This document shows, in pieces, positions 8,910-18,185 of a stretch of DNA of 37,187 nucleotides (within the stretch, counting starts at the first letter, position 1; the number at the start of each line of letters is the position of its first letter). Location: contig JBBRXC010000003.1 in assembly GCA_038248745.1 (NCBI GenBank), forward strand, positions 1-37,187, read 5' to 3'. The notes beneath the pieces were generated by a model. It was not told the origin of the DNA and did not search any database. It saw only the letters and a list, made by a program, of their open reading frames with translations. Made by a program: the position numbers and the translations under genes. Source of the stretch: JAENWH01 sp038248745. GTDB taxonomy: Bacteria; Bacillota; Clostridia; Peptostreptococcales; Anaerovoracaceae.

Positions 8910-8939
8910 ATTATATAACCTAATAAACTATTTTGTCCA
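8910..8939 (-). promoter_or_regulatory. Predicted arginase promoter overlapping the hydF 3' end
   Basis: On the minus strand TGGACA and a perfect TATAAT are 18 bases apart. The -35 box lies in the last codons of hydF. The roughly 65-base leader that follows contains an unused AGGAGG-like stretch but no hairpin I consider convincing. Confidence 0.45.
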
Positions 8940-10113
8940 GTATTCCATCTAATTTTGCAAGCACCACGCCATAATTTGTGATGCATACTCCCTCCAATTT
9001 TGCGACTTCTATCCTTGAAGTCATATATTTTCTATTGAACATGCATGCGCCACAGTGAATGATCAGGTCATAATCGGATAAATTTTCAGGAAAATCTATC
9101 CCAGAAACAACATCTATGGTTATTTCTTCTCCAAATCTACTCTTTAAAATTCTCGGAATTTTAATTCTTCCAATATCCTCGGCTAATGGTGCATGGGTAC
9201 AAGCTTCAGCAATCAATACCTTTGAATTTTTATCCAGTTTATCTATTGCTGCAGCTCCTTCAACAAACACTTCAATATCTCCCTTGCTGGCTGCAAAGAG
9301 CACTGAAAATGATGTCAAAAAGCTTTCTGGCGCTTTCTTTTCAAATACAGTGGGAAAACATTGTGAATCTGTAATAATAAGTTTAGGTGGCTGATTTAAA
9401 GCCTCAAAAGCATTGTCAAGATTATTTAGTGTGGTTGAAATAATAGTGCATCCTTTGTCTAGCAGGCTTCTTGTGACTTGAACTTGAGGAAGTATAAGCC
9501 TTCCTTTGGGGGCCTGTATATCTTGGGGCATGACAAGAAGCACCAACTCTCCTGACTTTACTAGACCTCTAAGAAGATCTTCTTCCCAGGAGTCCCTATT
9601 CACCTTTGCCAGTTCTTCCTTGATTTCTGATATCCCTAGGCCCTCTTTGCTGCTTACAAGTATGGGATTCAATGAAAATTCTGATGCTACTCTTTCCTTT
9701 ATTGTTTCTTCTTCACCCGGTATAAGATCTACTTTGTTTATAATGCCTATGATTGGCGTGTTTTTGGCCCTTAATTTTTCTATCCACTTTTTTTCATAGG
9801 ATAAATCCGACAAATCAGAAAAAATGATAATTCCAATATCAGTCTTTAAGAATGCCTCTTCCGTTTTTTCCACTCTCAGCAAGCCCAATTCACCAGTATC
9901 ATCAAACCCTGCCGTATCAATGAAAACAACAGGACCAATGGGAAAAAGCTCCATGGCTTTGTAAACCGGGTCTGTTGTTGTGCCAGGTGTATCCGAGACC
10001 AACGCAATTTTTTGACCGGTTAAGGCATTGATCAAGGAAGATTTGCCGCTATTTCGTTTTCCAAATATTCCTATGTGTATTCTGTTCGCTCTTGGCGTTT
10101 CCTGTAAGCTCAT
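8920..10113 (-). CDS. hydF: [FeFe]-hydrogenase maturation GTPase HydF
   Basis: A 397-residue scaffold GTPase on which the two-iron subcluster is assembled before transfer to apo-hydrogenase. The GTPase domain has G1 GKRNSGKS (residues 18-25), G3 DTAG (66-69) and NKVD (126-129). The C-terminal iron-sulfur region has the family ligands C-x-H at 305-307 and HCxxC at 353-357. Length matches the family. An AGGAG ribosome binding site precedes the ATG. It is the last maturase in the regulator, hydE, hydG, hydF order, only 9 bases after hydG. No hydrogenase structural gene is in the window, so the client is encoded elsewhere. Confidence 0.97.
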   Translation of the reverse strand: MSLQETPRANRIHIGIFGKRNSGKSSLINALTGQKIALVSDTPGTTTDPVYKAMELFPIGPVVFIDTAGFDDTGELGLLRVEKTEEAFLKTDIGIIIFSDLSDLSYEKKWIEKLRAKNTPIIGIINKVDLIPGEEETIKERVASEFSLNPILVSSKEGLGISEIKEELAKVNRDSWEEDLLRGLVKSGELVLLVMPQDIQAPKGRLILPQVQVTRSLLDKGCTIISTTLNNLDNAFEALNQPPKLIITDSQCFPTVFEKKAPESFLTSFSVLFAASKGDIEVFVEGAAAIDKLDKNSKVLIAEACTHAPLAEDIGRIKIPRILKSRFGEEITIDVVSGIDFPENLSDYDLIIHCGACMFNRKYMTSRIEVAKLEGVCITNYGVVLAKLDGILDKIVY

Positions 10114-10122
10114 TTTTTTCTC

Positions 10123-11547
10123 CTAAAATCTGAAATCTCTCTTTCCTTGATTCAACTCTTCTAAATGTTCCATCACAATTTTTTTCACTTTTGGATTCGA
10201 AATTGTTTCAGCCTCCTGAAGAATAACCTTTTCCCCAATTTCCTTTGTTTCCGGTGATGCATAATCTTCCAAATACTCTTTTAACGTCATAATGGCGTTA
10301 GGTTTACAAATATTACCGATCTGGCCGCTTTTCGCAAGTCTCATGAACCGGTCTCCGGTTCTTCCTTCTCTATAGCAGGCCGTACAAAAGCTTGGCACAT
10401 GGCCCAACGTAATCAACCAATTCACAACCTGATCCAGGGTTCTGGCGTCATTCACATCAAACTGCTTTGAATTGTCTTCTTCTAGTTCCTCTTCCACATA
10501 CCCCCCAACACTGGTTCGGCTTCCCCCACTCAACTGTGAAACGCCAGCTTTCAGCCCTGCTTCTCTCATGGCCTTGTCTTCCCTAGTCGACATGATAATT
10601 CCCGTATAGGGAACGGTGATTCTTAAAATTGCAATCAATTTTTTAAAGGTTTCATCGCTAAGTCCTTGATCAAAATCCGCTGGATTAATGTCCTCTGCAG
10701 GCCTTATTCTTGGTACACTTATGGTGTGGGGCCCACAGCCAAAAGTATTTTCCAGATGTTCTGCATGCATCAGCAATCCAATAAAATCATATTTATACAA
10801 ATTAAGACCAAACAGCACGCCTATTCCCACATCATCCACGCCACCCTCCATGGCTCTGTCCATTGCCTCCGTATGATAGGCATAATCGCTTTTAGGGCCG
10901 GAAGGATGAAGCAGCTCATACGCTTCTTTGTTATACGTTTCCTGGAATAATATATAGGTGCCAATCCCTGCCTCTACAAGTTTTCTATAGTTTTCCACTG
11001 TGGTGGCCGCAATGTTGACATTTACCCTCCGAATATCTCCGTTTTTATGCTTGATGCTATAAATTGTCTCTATACTCTCCAACACATATTCAATCGGGCA
11101 TTTTTTGGGGTCCTCTCCCGCCTCTATGGCAAGCCTTTTATGACCCATATCCTGGAGGGCAATTACCTCCTTCTTTATTTCCTCCTGTGAAAGCTGTTTT
11201 CTTGCAATATGAGTATTCTCTCCATGATAAGGGCAGTATGTACAGCCGTTGATGCAGTAATTAGAAAGATATAAGGGAGCAAACATAACGATGCGGTTTC
11301 CATATATTTCCTCCTTTATTCCCTTTGCCAAAAGGAATATTCTTTCAATAATTTCCTGATCTTCACATTCTAAAAGGACGGCCGACTCTTCATAGGATAA
11401 TCCGTTTCTTTTTTCGGCCTTTTTTAGAATTTTTTCCATCAAATCCCTGTTGCTTTTGTTTTCAGACGCAACCTGAATGGTTCGTAGGATCTCTTCATCA
11501 CTGATGAATTCCGTCGCCACTTTTGATATGCTGTTATAATTATTCAT
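10123..11547 (-). CDS. hydG: [FeFe]-hydrogenase maturation radical SAM enzyme HydG
   Basis: A 474-residue tyrosine lyase that makes the CO and CN ligands of the H-cluster as an iron synthon. The radical-SAM motif CxxxCxxC uses Cys98, Cys102 and Cys105 (NYCINGCTYCPYHG). The C-terminal auxiliary cluster motif CxxC-x22-C uses Cys388, Cys391 and Cys414, the feature separating HydG from the thiamine enzyme ThiH. Length is normal. An AAAGGA ribosome binding site lies upstream and the gap to hydE is 18 bases. Confidence 0.97.
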   Translation of the reverse strand: MNNYNSISKVATEFISDEEILRTIQVASENKSNRDLMEKILKKAEKRNGLSYEESAVLLECEDQEIIERIFLLAKGIKEEIYGNRIVMFAPLYLSNYCINGCTYCPYHGENTHIARKQLSQEEIKKEVIALQDMGHKRLAIEAGEDPKKCPIEYVLESIETIYSIKHKNGDIRRVNVNIAATTVENYRKLVEAGIGTYILFQETYNKEAYELLHPSGPKSDYAYHTEAMDRAMEGGVDDVGIGVLFGLNLYKYDFIGLLMHAEHLENTFGCGPHTISVPRIRPAEDINPADFDQGLSDETFKKLIAILRITVPYTGIIMSTREDKAMREAGLKAGVSQLSGGSRTSVGGYVEEELEEDNSKQFDVNDARTLDQVVNWLITLGHVPSFCTACYREGRTGDRFMRLAKSGQIGNICKPNAIMTLKEYLEDYASPETKEIGEKVILQEAETISNPKVKKIVMEHLEELNQGKRDFRF

Positions 11548-11565
11548 AATAGTCCTTTCTATTCT

Positions 11566-12525
11566 TTATAAAGGGATTCTTCCCAATTCAATCATTAGTT
11601 TTTCCAGATTTTTTCTGTCTTCCTTTATATTGGTAATGTTGAAATTGGATGGATAAATTTCGTACAGTTTTTTATATTGATCCGGTGTGACTTTTTTCAT
11701 AATCACGTTTGCTCCACATAAAAATGCATGATTTCTTTCCTCCTGACTGAGAACACCAAGAGAGGTGGTCACCGGGAGATTTGCTTCAGGCATCAGTATT
11801 CTTGCCAGGGCAACAGCCCTTTTTGTCATCTCTGTACTACCGCTTGGTTGTCCTGCAAGGGGTGTCTCCGGATGTGCAATAAAAGGCCCAATTCCAGCCA
11901 TGTCGCAGCCGATTTCTTTTAAAAGCAGTAGATCTTCTGCTATAATTTCCAAGGTCTGCCCGGGAAGCCCAATCATAAATCCACTGCCTGTTTCAAATCC
12001 CAATTTCTTAATATTTTTCAAGCAGTTCACCCTTTCTTCCAGGGTGCCGCAGGGATGCAACTTCGAATAAAGATTGGCATTTCCTGTTTCATGCTTCAGA
12101 AGATATCGATCTGCTCCTTTTACTCTTAGATAACTCAATTCGTCAAAGGAAAATTCACCACAACTAATGGTTACAGAAAGATCTTCTTTTTTAATCTCTT
12201 CAATGATTGATCCAAGCATAGAAGCCGTGAAAAAAGGGTCTTCCCCAGATTGAATCACAATGGTTTTGTACCCTGCCAGACCGGCCTCTCTTGCCAAGTG
12301 GATGATTTCATCTGGCGTCATCCGGTATCGTTCAACAAGCGTATTGTTGCAATTCAATCCGCAGTAAGTACAACTACGCCTACAATAATTTGAAAACTCA
12401 ATGATTCCCCTTATGTGCACCACCTCTCCAACTGTTTCTTTTCTCACTTTGTCAGCCAATTCATATATGGGAGAGAAATCCTCCAGAGAGAGGAGTTCCA
12501 CTATTTTCTCTTTGGTTAAGTTCAT
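11566..12525 (-). CDS. hydE: [FeFe]-hydrogenase maturation radical SAM enzyme HydE
   Basis: A 319-residue radical SAM enzyme that processes the HydG iron synthon toward the dithiolate-bridged two-iron centre. Cys48, Cys52 and Cys55 form the CxxxCxxC motif (NYCRRSCTYCGLNC). The SAM-binding GEDPFF and the GSGFMIGLPGQT segment follow. It is a little shorter than the well-studied Thermotoga enzyme and shows no C-terminal cysteine group, in line with the second cluster of HydE being dispensable. BioB is excluded by the neighbours. An AGGAG ribosome binding site precedes the ATG, 4 bases after the regulator gene. Confidence 0.96.
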   Translation of the reverse strand: MNLTKEKIVELLSLEDFSPIYELADKVRKETVGEVVHIRGIIEFSNYCRRSCTYCGLNCNNTLVERYRMTPDEIIHLAREAGLAGYKTIVIQSGEDPFFTASMLGSIIEEIKKEDLSVTISCGEFSFDELSYLRVKGADRYLLKHETGNANLYSKLHPCGTLEERVNCLKNIKKLGFETGSGFMIGLPGQTLEIIAEDLLLLKEIGCDMAGIGPFIAHPETPLAGQPSGSTEMTKRAVALARILMPEANLPVTTSLGVLSQEERNHAFLCGANVIMKKVTPDQYKKLYEIYPSNFNITNIKEDRKNLEKLMIELGRIPL

Positions 12526-12529
12526 CTGA

Positions 12530-12796
12530 TTACTCCTGTATCTTTTCTGATGGAAGTTTGGAATACATTGATTTTGCCGTAACTCCTTTGATCATTCCCA
12601 GCTTTCCAGAAAGGGCGCTGATCACGTCATTGGGGGCATCAAGTATGACGCTGATTACATGAATGCTTCTGTCTTTATAAGGGATTCCCATCCTACCGAC
12701 CACATATTTCCCATATTCATGCAGTACCAGATTGATTTTTTCCGTCGCTTCAAAATCTTCCACCATGATTCCGATGATTGCTATCCTATTGTCCAT
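12530..12796 (-). CDS. TM1266-type iron-only hydrogenase system regulator (ACT-like)
   Basis: An 88-residue protein with the alternating strand-helix pattern of a single ACT-like domain, starting RIAIIGIMVED, as in the TM1266 family that is regularly found beside hydE, hydF and hydG. The family is named as a putative regulator, but it has no DNA-binding motif and its ligand is unknown. It is the first gene of the hyd operon, 4 bases before hydE, and has an AGGAG ribosome binding site. A structured leader with a terminator lies directly upstream, so this gene and the maturases are probably controlled together by attenuation. Confidence 0.88.
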   Translation of the reverse strand: MDNRIAIIGIMVEDFEATEKINLVLHEYGKYVVGRMGIPYKDRSIHVISVILDAPNDVISALSGKLGMIKGVTAKSMYSKLPSEKIQE

Positions 12797-12835
12797 TTTT
12801 GACTCCTATTCTTCTTATTCTACTTTTAACCTGCA

Positions 12836-12945
12836 ATAAAAAACCTCCACGCAGCATGACTGCACAGAGGTATGAAACCTTGTTTATCATGCCTTGCTAC
12901 TTGGGTCTGTCTCCAGTTAACCCTCGTCCTTAGGACCGTCCTGTT
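12836..12945 (-). promoter_or_regulatory. Structured leader with intrinsic terminator ahead of the hyd maturation operon
   Basis: Reading the minus strand 5' to 3', four elements occur in about 110 bases. First, a GTCCT at 12930-12926 is flanked on both sides by AGGAC, so it can pair with only one copy at a time. Second, a hairpin at 12923-12903 has outer stem GGGT/ACCC and inner stem CTG/CAG capped by a GAGA tetraloop. Third, a hairpin pairs 12893-12887 with 12875-12869 around an 11-base loop. Fourth, a 12-base-pair terminator (12871-12843, three G-T pairs) is followed by six T. The third hairpin and the terminator share three bases. This is a riboswitch or attenuator layout; I do not recognise the class. 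No clear promoter was found. Confidence 0.5.
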
Positions 12946-12974
12946 ATATGATTTCGTCAACCAAATTGTTTCTT

Positions 12975-13901
12975 CTACCAATTCGACCCTTTTTGGTCAT
13001 TTTTTAATGTAAAAATTTTAATTTTGTTTGGCAGCAACTCGAAGGTAAGAGGAAAATCTTCACCCTTCTCTCCGTCTATATCTGTTCCAACGACATTTGG
13101 TGATTCTATATACAGTTTATTAGTTCTAAAATAAAGTATATTTTTATTCTGCTCATGGTTCCCCTGTAAAAGATTGACTAAGAGGGGTAAAAAATCAATG
13201 ATTGGCATTTCCCGAAATAGGATCACATCGAAAAGCCCGTCGTTTATTTCTGCATTTGGTGTAATTCTTTTAAATCCCCCGGCAGAGCGGCCATTCATGA
13301 CAAGCATAAAAAACATTTTTTCCTCTCCGGAATATTCTTCGCTTACAATTTTAATTGGTATTGGCTTTAAATTTGGGACTTCTGCAATACCTCTGATGTA
13401 ATATGAAATGACCCCTAAGGTGTTCTTCATATCTGGATCAGTTTTTTGACTGACATCAACCAACATGCCCATGGCCGCCACATTTAAAAAATACTTGCTG
13501 TTAACTTTTCCTACATCGCTGTAAGTAAAATTGTTACCTAATGCTATATCTATCATCTTATTAATTTCTAAAGGCAAATCCAGGCAATAAGCAAAATCAT
13601 TTGCCGTTCCTGCAGGAAATATTGAAAGCGGCAGATTAATATTATTATTGATCATTGCATTGATGCAAATATTTGTTGTCCCATCCCCTCCCGCTGATAT
13701 GATCTGTTTGTACTCCTTTTGATCAATGGTTTTAAGCACCGTATCAAGAATATCGTACTTGCTGGCTCTAACCGGAATAATAACCAGTTTTTTGGCTTGG
13801 AATCTTTCGATAATAACATCTAAATTCGTTTTAAAAAGGCCGTTTCCTGCATGTGGATTATAAAACAGCAATACTTTCTTTCGCTCAGGGTTTCCGTTCA
13901 T
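12975..13901 (-). CDS. Diacylglycerol kinase family lipid kinase
   Basis: A 308-residue DagK/YegS-type kinase. It has an N-terminal nucleotide-binding half with YNPHAGNGLF (14-23) and the GGDGT motif at 71-75, then IFPAGTANDFA, and a beta-rich C-terminal half. No membrane segments are present, as expected of this family, which phosphorylates diacylglycerol or related lipids at the membrane surface to recycle them into phosphatidic acid. The ATG overlaps the folC stop (ATGA), so it is translated from the valS-folC transcript. Lipid specificity cannot be read from the sequence. Confidence 0.92.
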   Translation of the reverse strand: MNGNPERKKVLLFYNPHAGNGLFKTNLDVIIERFQAKKLVIIPVRASKYDILDTVLKTIDQKEYKQIISAGGDGTTNICINAMINNNINLPLSIFPAGTANDFAYCLDLPLEINKMIDIALGNNFTYSDVGKVNSKYFLNVAAMGMLVDVSQKTDPDMKNTLGVISYYIRGIAEVPNLKPIPIKIVSEEYSGEEKMFFMLVMNGRSAGGFKRITPNAEINDGLFDVILFREMPIIDFLPLLVNLLQGNHEQNKNILYFRTNKLYIESPNVVGTDIDGEKGEDFPLTFELLPNKIKIFTLKNDQKGSNW

Positions 13902-15181
13902 TTTTGTAAAATCCCCCTTATTTCTCCTACAAGATACAACGAGCCTGCAAAAACAATAACATCAAATTCATGGATTAAACTTAAAGCATAGTTACAAGCA
14001 TCTTCAGGCTTTTTAATAGCTTTACATGTTCCTTTATTATTTTTAATTATATCACATAATTTCTCAGCAGTCATTCTTCTGCTATTATTTGGCTCTGTTG
14101 AAATAAAATCATTTGAAACTTTGGAAAATTCTGATAGGATGCCCTCCGAATCTTTGTCTTCAAGAAGCCCTACAACAAAGAGCTTTTTCTTTCCAGAAAA
14201 ATTTTCTTCAATCACTTTTACCAACGCTTCTGCGCCTGCTTTATTGTGGGCACCATCAATGATAACCCAAGGATCCGTTTTCAACACTTCAAATCTGCCA
14301 GCTTGTTTAGCTTTTTTTATCCCATTATATAATTTTGAGCGTTCCACATTGATTATTTTCATTTTTCGCAACAATTCTATTGCGATAAGCGCCACCTTTG
14401 CATTTTCAATCTGATGCTCTCCAACCATTGCAATTTCAACTTCTGAATAGTCGGTGCCATAAACATTTATATCAAAAGTCGAGCCGTTTAAATCTTTATT
14501 TTTGATAGCAGTTTTTATTTTCGTTGCATCATATAATATAGCGTTCATTTCATACGCTTTTTTGGCAATTACTTTGGCTGCCCCACGATCTTGAACGTTT
14601 ATTACTACAGGAACACCTTTTTTTATAATTCCTGCTTTCTCAAAGGCAATCTCTTCCAGACTGTTTCCAAGTCGATCCATATGGTCATATGAAATCGATG
14701 TGATGATGGAGATCAAAGGATTTTCAATGATATTTGTTGAATCTCCCCTTCCTCCCAAACCCACTTCTAAAACAACAAAATCTGCTTGTTTTTGCTGGAA
14801 ATACAAAAAGGCGATGGCTGTGACTACCTCAAATTCAGTAGGAGAATCCAAGCCAAGCGATACCATTACAGAACACTTGTCTAAAACGGTATCTGTTAAT
14901 TCTTCAAGTTCTTCGTCCTTGATGTATTTTCCATCGAATTCAATTCTTTCATTAAATAGTTGAAGGAAAGGAGAGGTAAAAAGCCCAACGCCGTATCCGT
15001 TAGCCCTCAACCCTTCATAAATATATCTGCTAACTGATCCTTTTCCATTGGTTCCAGCAACATGTATTATTTTGAGTTTTTTTTCAGGGTTTCCCAAAAG
15101 GCCCATCAGGTTCCCTATTCTTTCAAGCCCAAGAACGCTTCCGAACTTTTCGAATTTTTCTATTTTTTCTATTGCATTCAT
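13898..15181 (-). CDS. folC: Bifunctional folylpolyglutamate / dihydrofolate synthase
   Basis: A 427-residue Mur-ligase-type enzyme that adds glutamates to reduced folates and may also make dihydrofolate from dihydropteroate. The P-loop is GTNGKGS at residues 43-49; SYDHMDRLG and the carbamylated-lysine region KAGIIKKGVP follow, with DGAHN in the C-terminal ligase domain. It follows valS by 16 bases and overlaps the lipid kinase by 4, so it shares the T-box-controlled transcript. Polyglutamylated THF is the form used by Fhs and FchA encoded nearby. Confidence 0.95.
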   Translation of the reverse strand: MNAIEKIEKFEKFGSVLGLERIGNLMGLLGNPEKKLKIIHVAGTNGKGSVSRYIYEGLRANGYGVGLFTSPFLQLFNERIEFDGKYIKDEELEELTDTVLDKCSVMVSLGLDSPTEFEVVTAIAFLYFQQKQADFVVLEVGLGGRGDSTNIIENPLISIITSISYDHMDRLGNSLEEIAFEKAGIIKKGVPVVINVQDRGAAKVIAKKAYEMNAILYDATKIKTAIKNKDLNGSTFDINVYGTDYSEVEIAMVGEHQIENAKVALIAIELLRKMKIINVERSKLYNGIKKAKQAGRFEVLKTDPWVIIDGAHNKAGAEALVKVIEENFSGKKKLFVVGLLEDKDSEGILSEFSKVSNDFISTEPNNSRRMTAEKLCDIIKNNKGTCKAIKKPEDACNYALSLIHEFDVIVFAGSLYLVGEIRGILQK

Positions 15182-15197
15182 GTTTTCATCTTATTCC

Positions 15198-17921
15198 TTA
15201 AAGTTTTTTTGAAACAATATCTAATCTTGAACCAACTTTCACCAGCATGTCCTCATACCTGAGTTGCTTTTCCTTTTCTTCTTCAATCACTTTTTCTGGT
15301 GCTTTGGCAACAAATCCTTGATTGGTCAGTTTGCTCTTTACCCTGGACACTTCCTCTTCTAATTTCTTTTTTTCTTTCGTTAATCTATCAAATTCCGCCT
15401 GATAATCTAAAAGATCATCTAGCGGCACAAACACTTCTATCCCTCCGATTACTGCTGACATAACTTCTTCCGGAACCTGCCCTTTGTCTGTGGTAAACAG
15501 TATTTCAGTAATATTGGCAAGACTCTTCATATATCTTTCTCCTGCCCTGATCTCTTCCAAATCCGCCCCTTGCGCAAGAATGACTGCACGAAGCTTTTTG
15601 CTTGGCGCCGCTTCCACCTCAGCTCTAATATTTCTGATACTTTTGATCACTTCCATTGCTGCTTCTAATTTTTTCACTTCTTGTGGATACTCTTGTTCCG
15701 TATTATAAACCGGCCAGATTTCTTTCATTAAGAAACCATGAGGATTATCATAAATTATTTCACCTTTTGGTAAATAGCTGAATATTTCTTCTGTAATAAA
15801 CGGTGTAAATGGGTGGAGCATTTTCAACATGTCTTTTAATACTTTGACGAGAACTGCCCTAACAACAACTTTGTCCTCTTCATCACTGCCGTAAAGTCTT
15901 CCTTTTACAAGCTCAATATACCAGTCACAATATTCATTCCAGATAACCTCATAAATTTTTTGCCCTGCAAGTGAAAGCTCAAATTTATCCAAGTTATTTG
16001 TAACATCCCGTATGGCCTCATTTACCTTGGAAAGCATCCATTTATCTTCATCTCTCAATGCCAGGTTTTCTAATGTTTCAGGCGTTTCTTTAAACGCGCC
16101 ATTGTCATCCTGAAGATTCATAATGACAAATCTCGAGGCATTCCACAGCTTATTTGCAAAGTTTCTTGAAGCCTCCAGCTTTTCTATTTGGAATCGCATG
16201 TCATTTCCTGGCGAGATCCCTGTCATCAGCATAAACCTTAATGCGTCAGCCCCATATTGGTCAATCACCTCAAGAGGATCAATGCCATTTCCTAAAGATT
16301 TACTCATTTTTCGTCCTTGCCCATCTCTAACCAGGCCGTGTACATACACATGTTTAAAGGGCGCTTTACCAGTCATCTCAAAGGCGGAAAAAACCATTCT
16401 GACAACCCAAAAAAATATGATATCATATCCCGTCACTAAAACATCCGTCGGATAAAAATATTTGTAGTCTTCTGTCTCTTCAGGCCATCCTAATGTGGAA
16501 AATGGCCACAATCCTGACGAAAACCACGTGTCCAGTACATCTTCATCCTGCCTTATTTTTTCACTTCCACATTTGCTGCATGAAACCGGTGCTTCTGTTT
16601 GCACCATCAGTTCACCACAATCATCACAATAATAAGCTGGAATACGGTGGCCCCACCATAATTGTCTGGAAATACACCAGTCACGAATGTTTTCTAACCA
16701 ATGAAGATATATTTTCTCAAATCTTTCAGGAACATGTTCAACGGTTTTATTTTTAACAGCTTCTATTGCAGGCTTTGCCAGTTCCTCCATGGAGACGAAC
16801 CATTGATCGGAAAGCATGGGTTCTATGATTGTATGACATCTATAGCATTCTCCTAAAGGAATGACTTTTTCTTCTGTTTTTACCAGATATCCCCCAGCTT
16901 CTAACTCTGCAACCCAAGCTTTTCTACACTCAAATCTATCCATCCCTTCGTATTTTCCAGCAAGGCTATTCATAGTGGCATCATTATTAATGCAGCAAGG
17001 GCTCTGCAAATGATGCCTTTCTCCAACTTCAAAGTCATTTGGATCATGAGCCGGCGTGATTTTAACTGCACCGGTTCCCTTTTCAGGATCCGGATATGTA
17101 TCTTCGATAATAGGGATTTCAAGGCCTACAATTGGGATAATAACCTTTTTCCCAATCAGTTGCGTATACCTTTTATCTTTAGGATTCACGGCTATTGCCA
17201 CATCGCCAAACATGGTTTCGGGTCTACTTGTTGCTACAACAATATCCTCCCCTCCATTGACGCCAGGATATCTGAAATACCAGTACAAGCCATTTTTATC
17301 CTCGTGTTCCACCTCTGCATCAGAAATTGAGGTGCCACAAATCGGGCACCAATTTATCAGCCGGTTTCCCCTATAGATCAATCCCTTATTATATAACTGT
17401 ACAAAGGTTTCTATAACAGCCTTGTTGCAGCCCTCATCCATCGTAAAACGTTCTCTGTCCCAATCACAAGAATTACCAAGTTTTCTTACCTGATCCGTGA
17501 TCTTGCCCCCATATATTTCCTTCCATTCCCAAGCTCTCTTTAAAAACTCTTCTCTTCCCAAGTCTTCTTTTGTAAGGCCTTCCTCTTCTCTTATTTTATC
17601 AACAACTTTCACCTCTGTTGCAATGCTTGCGTGATCACTGCCTGGAAGCCATAAAGCGCTGAAACCCTGCATTCTCTTCCATCTGATGAGAACATCCTGA
17701 AGGGTCTGATCCAATGCATGTCCCATATGAAGCTGTCCGGTAATGTTTGGTGGGGGCATCATAATGGTATAGGGTTTTTTATTCGGGTCAACTTTTGCCT
17801 TAAAGGCACCTTTGCTTTCCCAGTCAGCATAAATTCTATCTTCAAAATCCTTTGGGTTATACGTCTTTGCTAAGTTTTTTTCCATTGTATTGTTGTATGA
17901 TCTATCTATCGGATAAATCAT
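15198..17921 (-). CDS. valS: Valyl-tRNA synthetase
   Basis: A class I synthetase charging tRNA-Val. The HIGH motif reads HMGH, and the second signature is KMSKS. Two paired zinc-type cysteine sets (CPIC region and CDDC/CSKC) lie between, with a CP1 editing domain and a C-terminal coiled coil typical of ValS. I start it at the ATG at 17921, giving 907 residues, because AAAGGAG lies just upstream. A later ATG at 17885 begins MEKNLAKTYNPKDFEDRIY and fits family N-termini better (895 residues) but has no ribosome binding site. A still longer reading would run into the T-box terminator and is rejected. Expression is controlled by uncharged tRNA-Val through the T-box upstream. Confidence 0.97.
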   Translation of the reverse strand: MIYPIDRSYNNTMEKNLAKTYNPKDFEDRIYADWESKGAFKAKVDPNKKPYTIMMPPPNITGQLHMGHALDQTLQDVLIRWKRMQGFSALWLPGSDHASIATEVKVVDKIREEEGLTKEDLGREEFLKRAWEWKEIYGGKITDQVRKLGNSCDWDRERFTMDEGCNKAVIETFVQLYNKGLIYRGNRLINWCPICGTSISDAEVEHEDKNGLYWYFRYPGVNGGEDIVVATSRPETMFGDVAIAVNPKDKRYTQLIGKKVIIPIVGLEIPIIEDTYPDPEKGTGAVKITPAHDPNDFEVGERHHLQSPCCINNDATMNSLAGKYEGMDRFECRKAWVAELEAGGYLVKTEEKVIPLGECYRCHTIIEPMLSDQWFVSMEELAKPAIEAVKNKTVEHVPERFEKIYLHWLENIRDWCISRQLWWGHRIPAYYCDDCGELMVQTEAPVSCSKCGSEKIRQDEDVLDTWFSSGLWPFSTLGWPEETEDYKYFYPTDVLVTGYDIIFFWVVRMVFSAFEMTGKAPFKHVYVHGLVRDGQGRKMSKSLGNGIDPLEVIDQYGADALRFMLMTGISPGNDMRFQIEKLEASRNFANKLWNASRFVIMNLQDDNGAFKETPETLENLALRDEDKWMLSKVNEAIRDVTNNLDKFELSLAGQKIYEVIWNEYCDWYIELVKGRLYGSDEEDKVVVRAVLVKVLKDMLKMLHPFTPFITEEIFSYLPKGEIIYDNPHGFLMKEIWPVYNTEQEYPQEVKKLEAAMEVIKSIRNIRAEVEAAPSKKLRAVILAQGADLEEIRAGERYMKSLANITEILFTTDKGQVPEEVMSAVIGGIEVFVPLDDLLDYQAEFDRLTKEKKKLEEEVSRVKSKLTNQGFVAKAPEKVIEEEKEKQLRYEDMLVKVGSRLDIVSKKL

Positions 17922-17942
17922 ACATCTCCTTTCTTTTTTGCA

Positions 17943-18166
17943 TAAAAAAAATCCCAAAAAGCATTAACTGCTTTAAAGGACGAAATATTCCGCGGTACCA
18001 CCTTTTTTCTACCCTAAAGTAGCTCTCATTTTCCCACAAGCTCAAAAGCAACCTTCAAAAGACGTTCTCCTTAGAAATCTTGCAGCCAATGGATTTCACT
18101 CTCTGTTAAGGACTTTCTTTCTACTCCTCTTTGTCATCGCTATCTATTAAATTAATTTTCCACTTT
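17943..18166 (-). promoter_or_regulatory. T-box riboswitch of valS, specifier GUC
   Basis: The T-box core AAGGTGGTACCGCG is on the minus strand at 18004-17991. Upstream (toward 18166) are Stem I elements: an AGAGAG motif and GGCTGCAAGATTTC-like distal loop sequence. The specifier sits in AGAACGTCTTTT, giving GTC (18063-18061), a valine codon, which agrees with the downstream synthetase. The terminator stem at about 17983-17950 has an internal T-T mismatch and a run of eight T. Uncharged tRNA-Val should stabilise the antiterminator and let valS, folC and the lipid kinase be transcribed. Confidence 0.93.
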
Positions 18167-18185
18167 AAATTATTCTATATGATTT

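Noticed and set aside
12843..12871. Terminator of the folC-lipid kinase transcript only
   Set aside because: It is over 100 bases beyond the lipid kinase stop and preceded by further ordered hairpins, close to the hyd operon start. I keep it as part of a leader but cannot exclude this simpler reading.
17922..17957. A 12-residue N-terminal extension of valS reaching into the T-box terminator
   Set aside because: It would start upstream of the AAAGGAG site, inside the terminator's T run, and resembles no ValS N-terminus.
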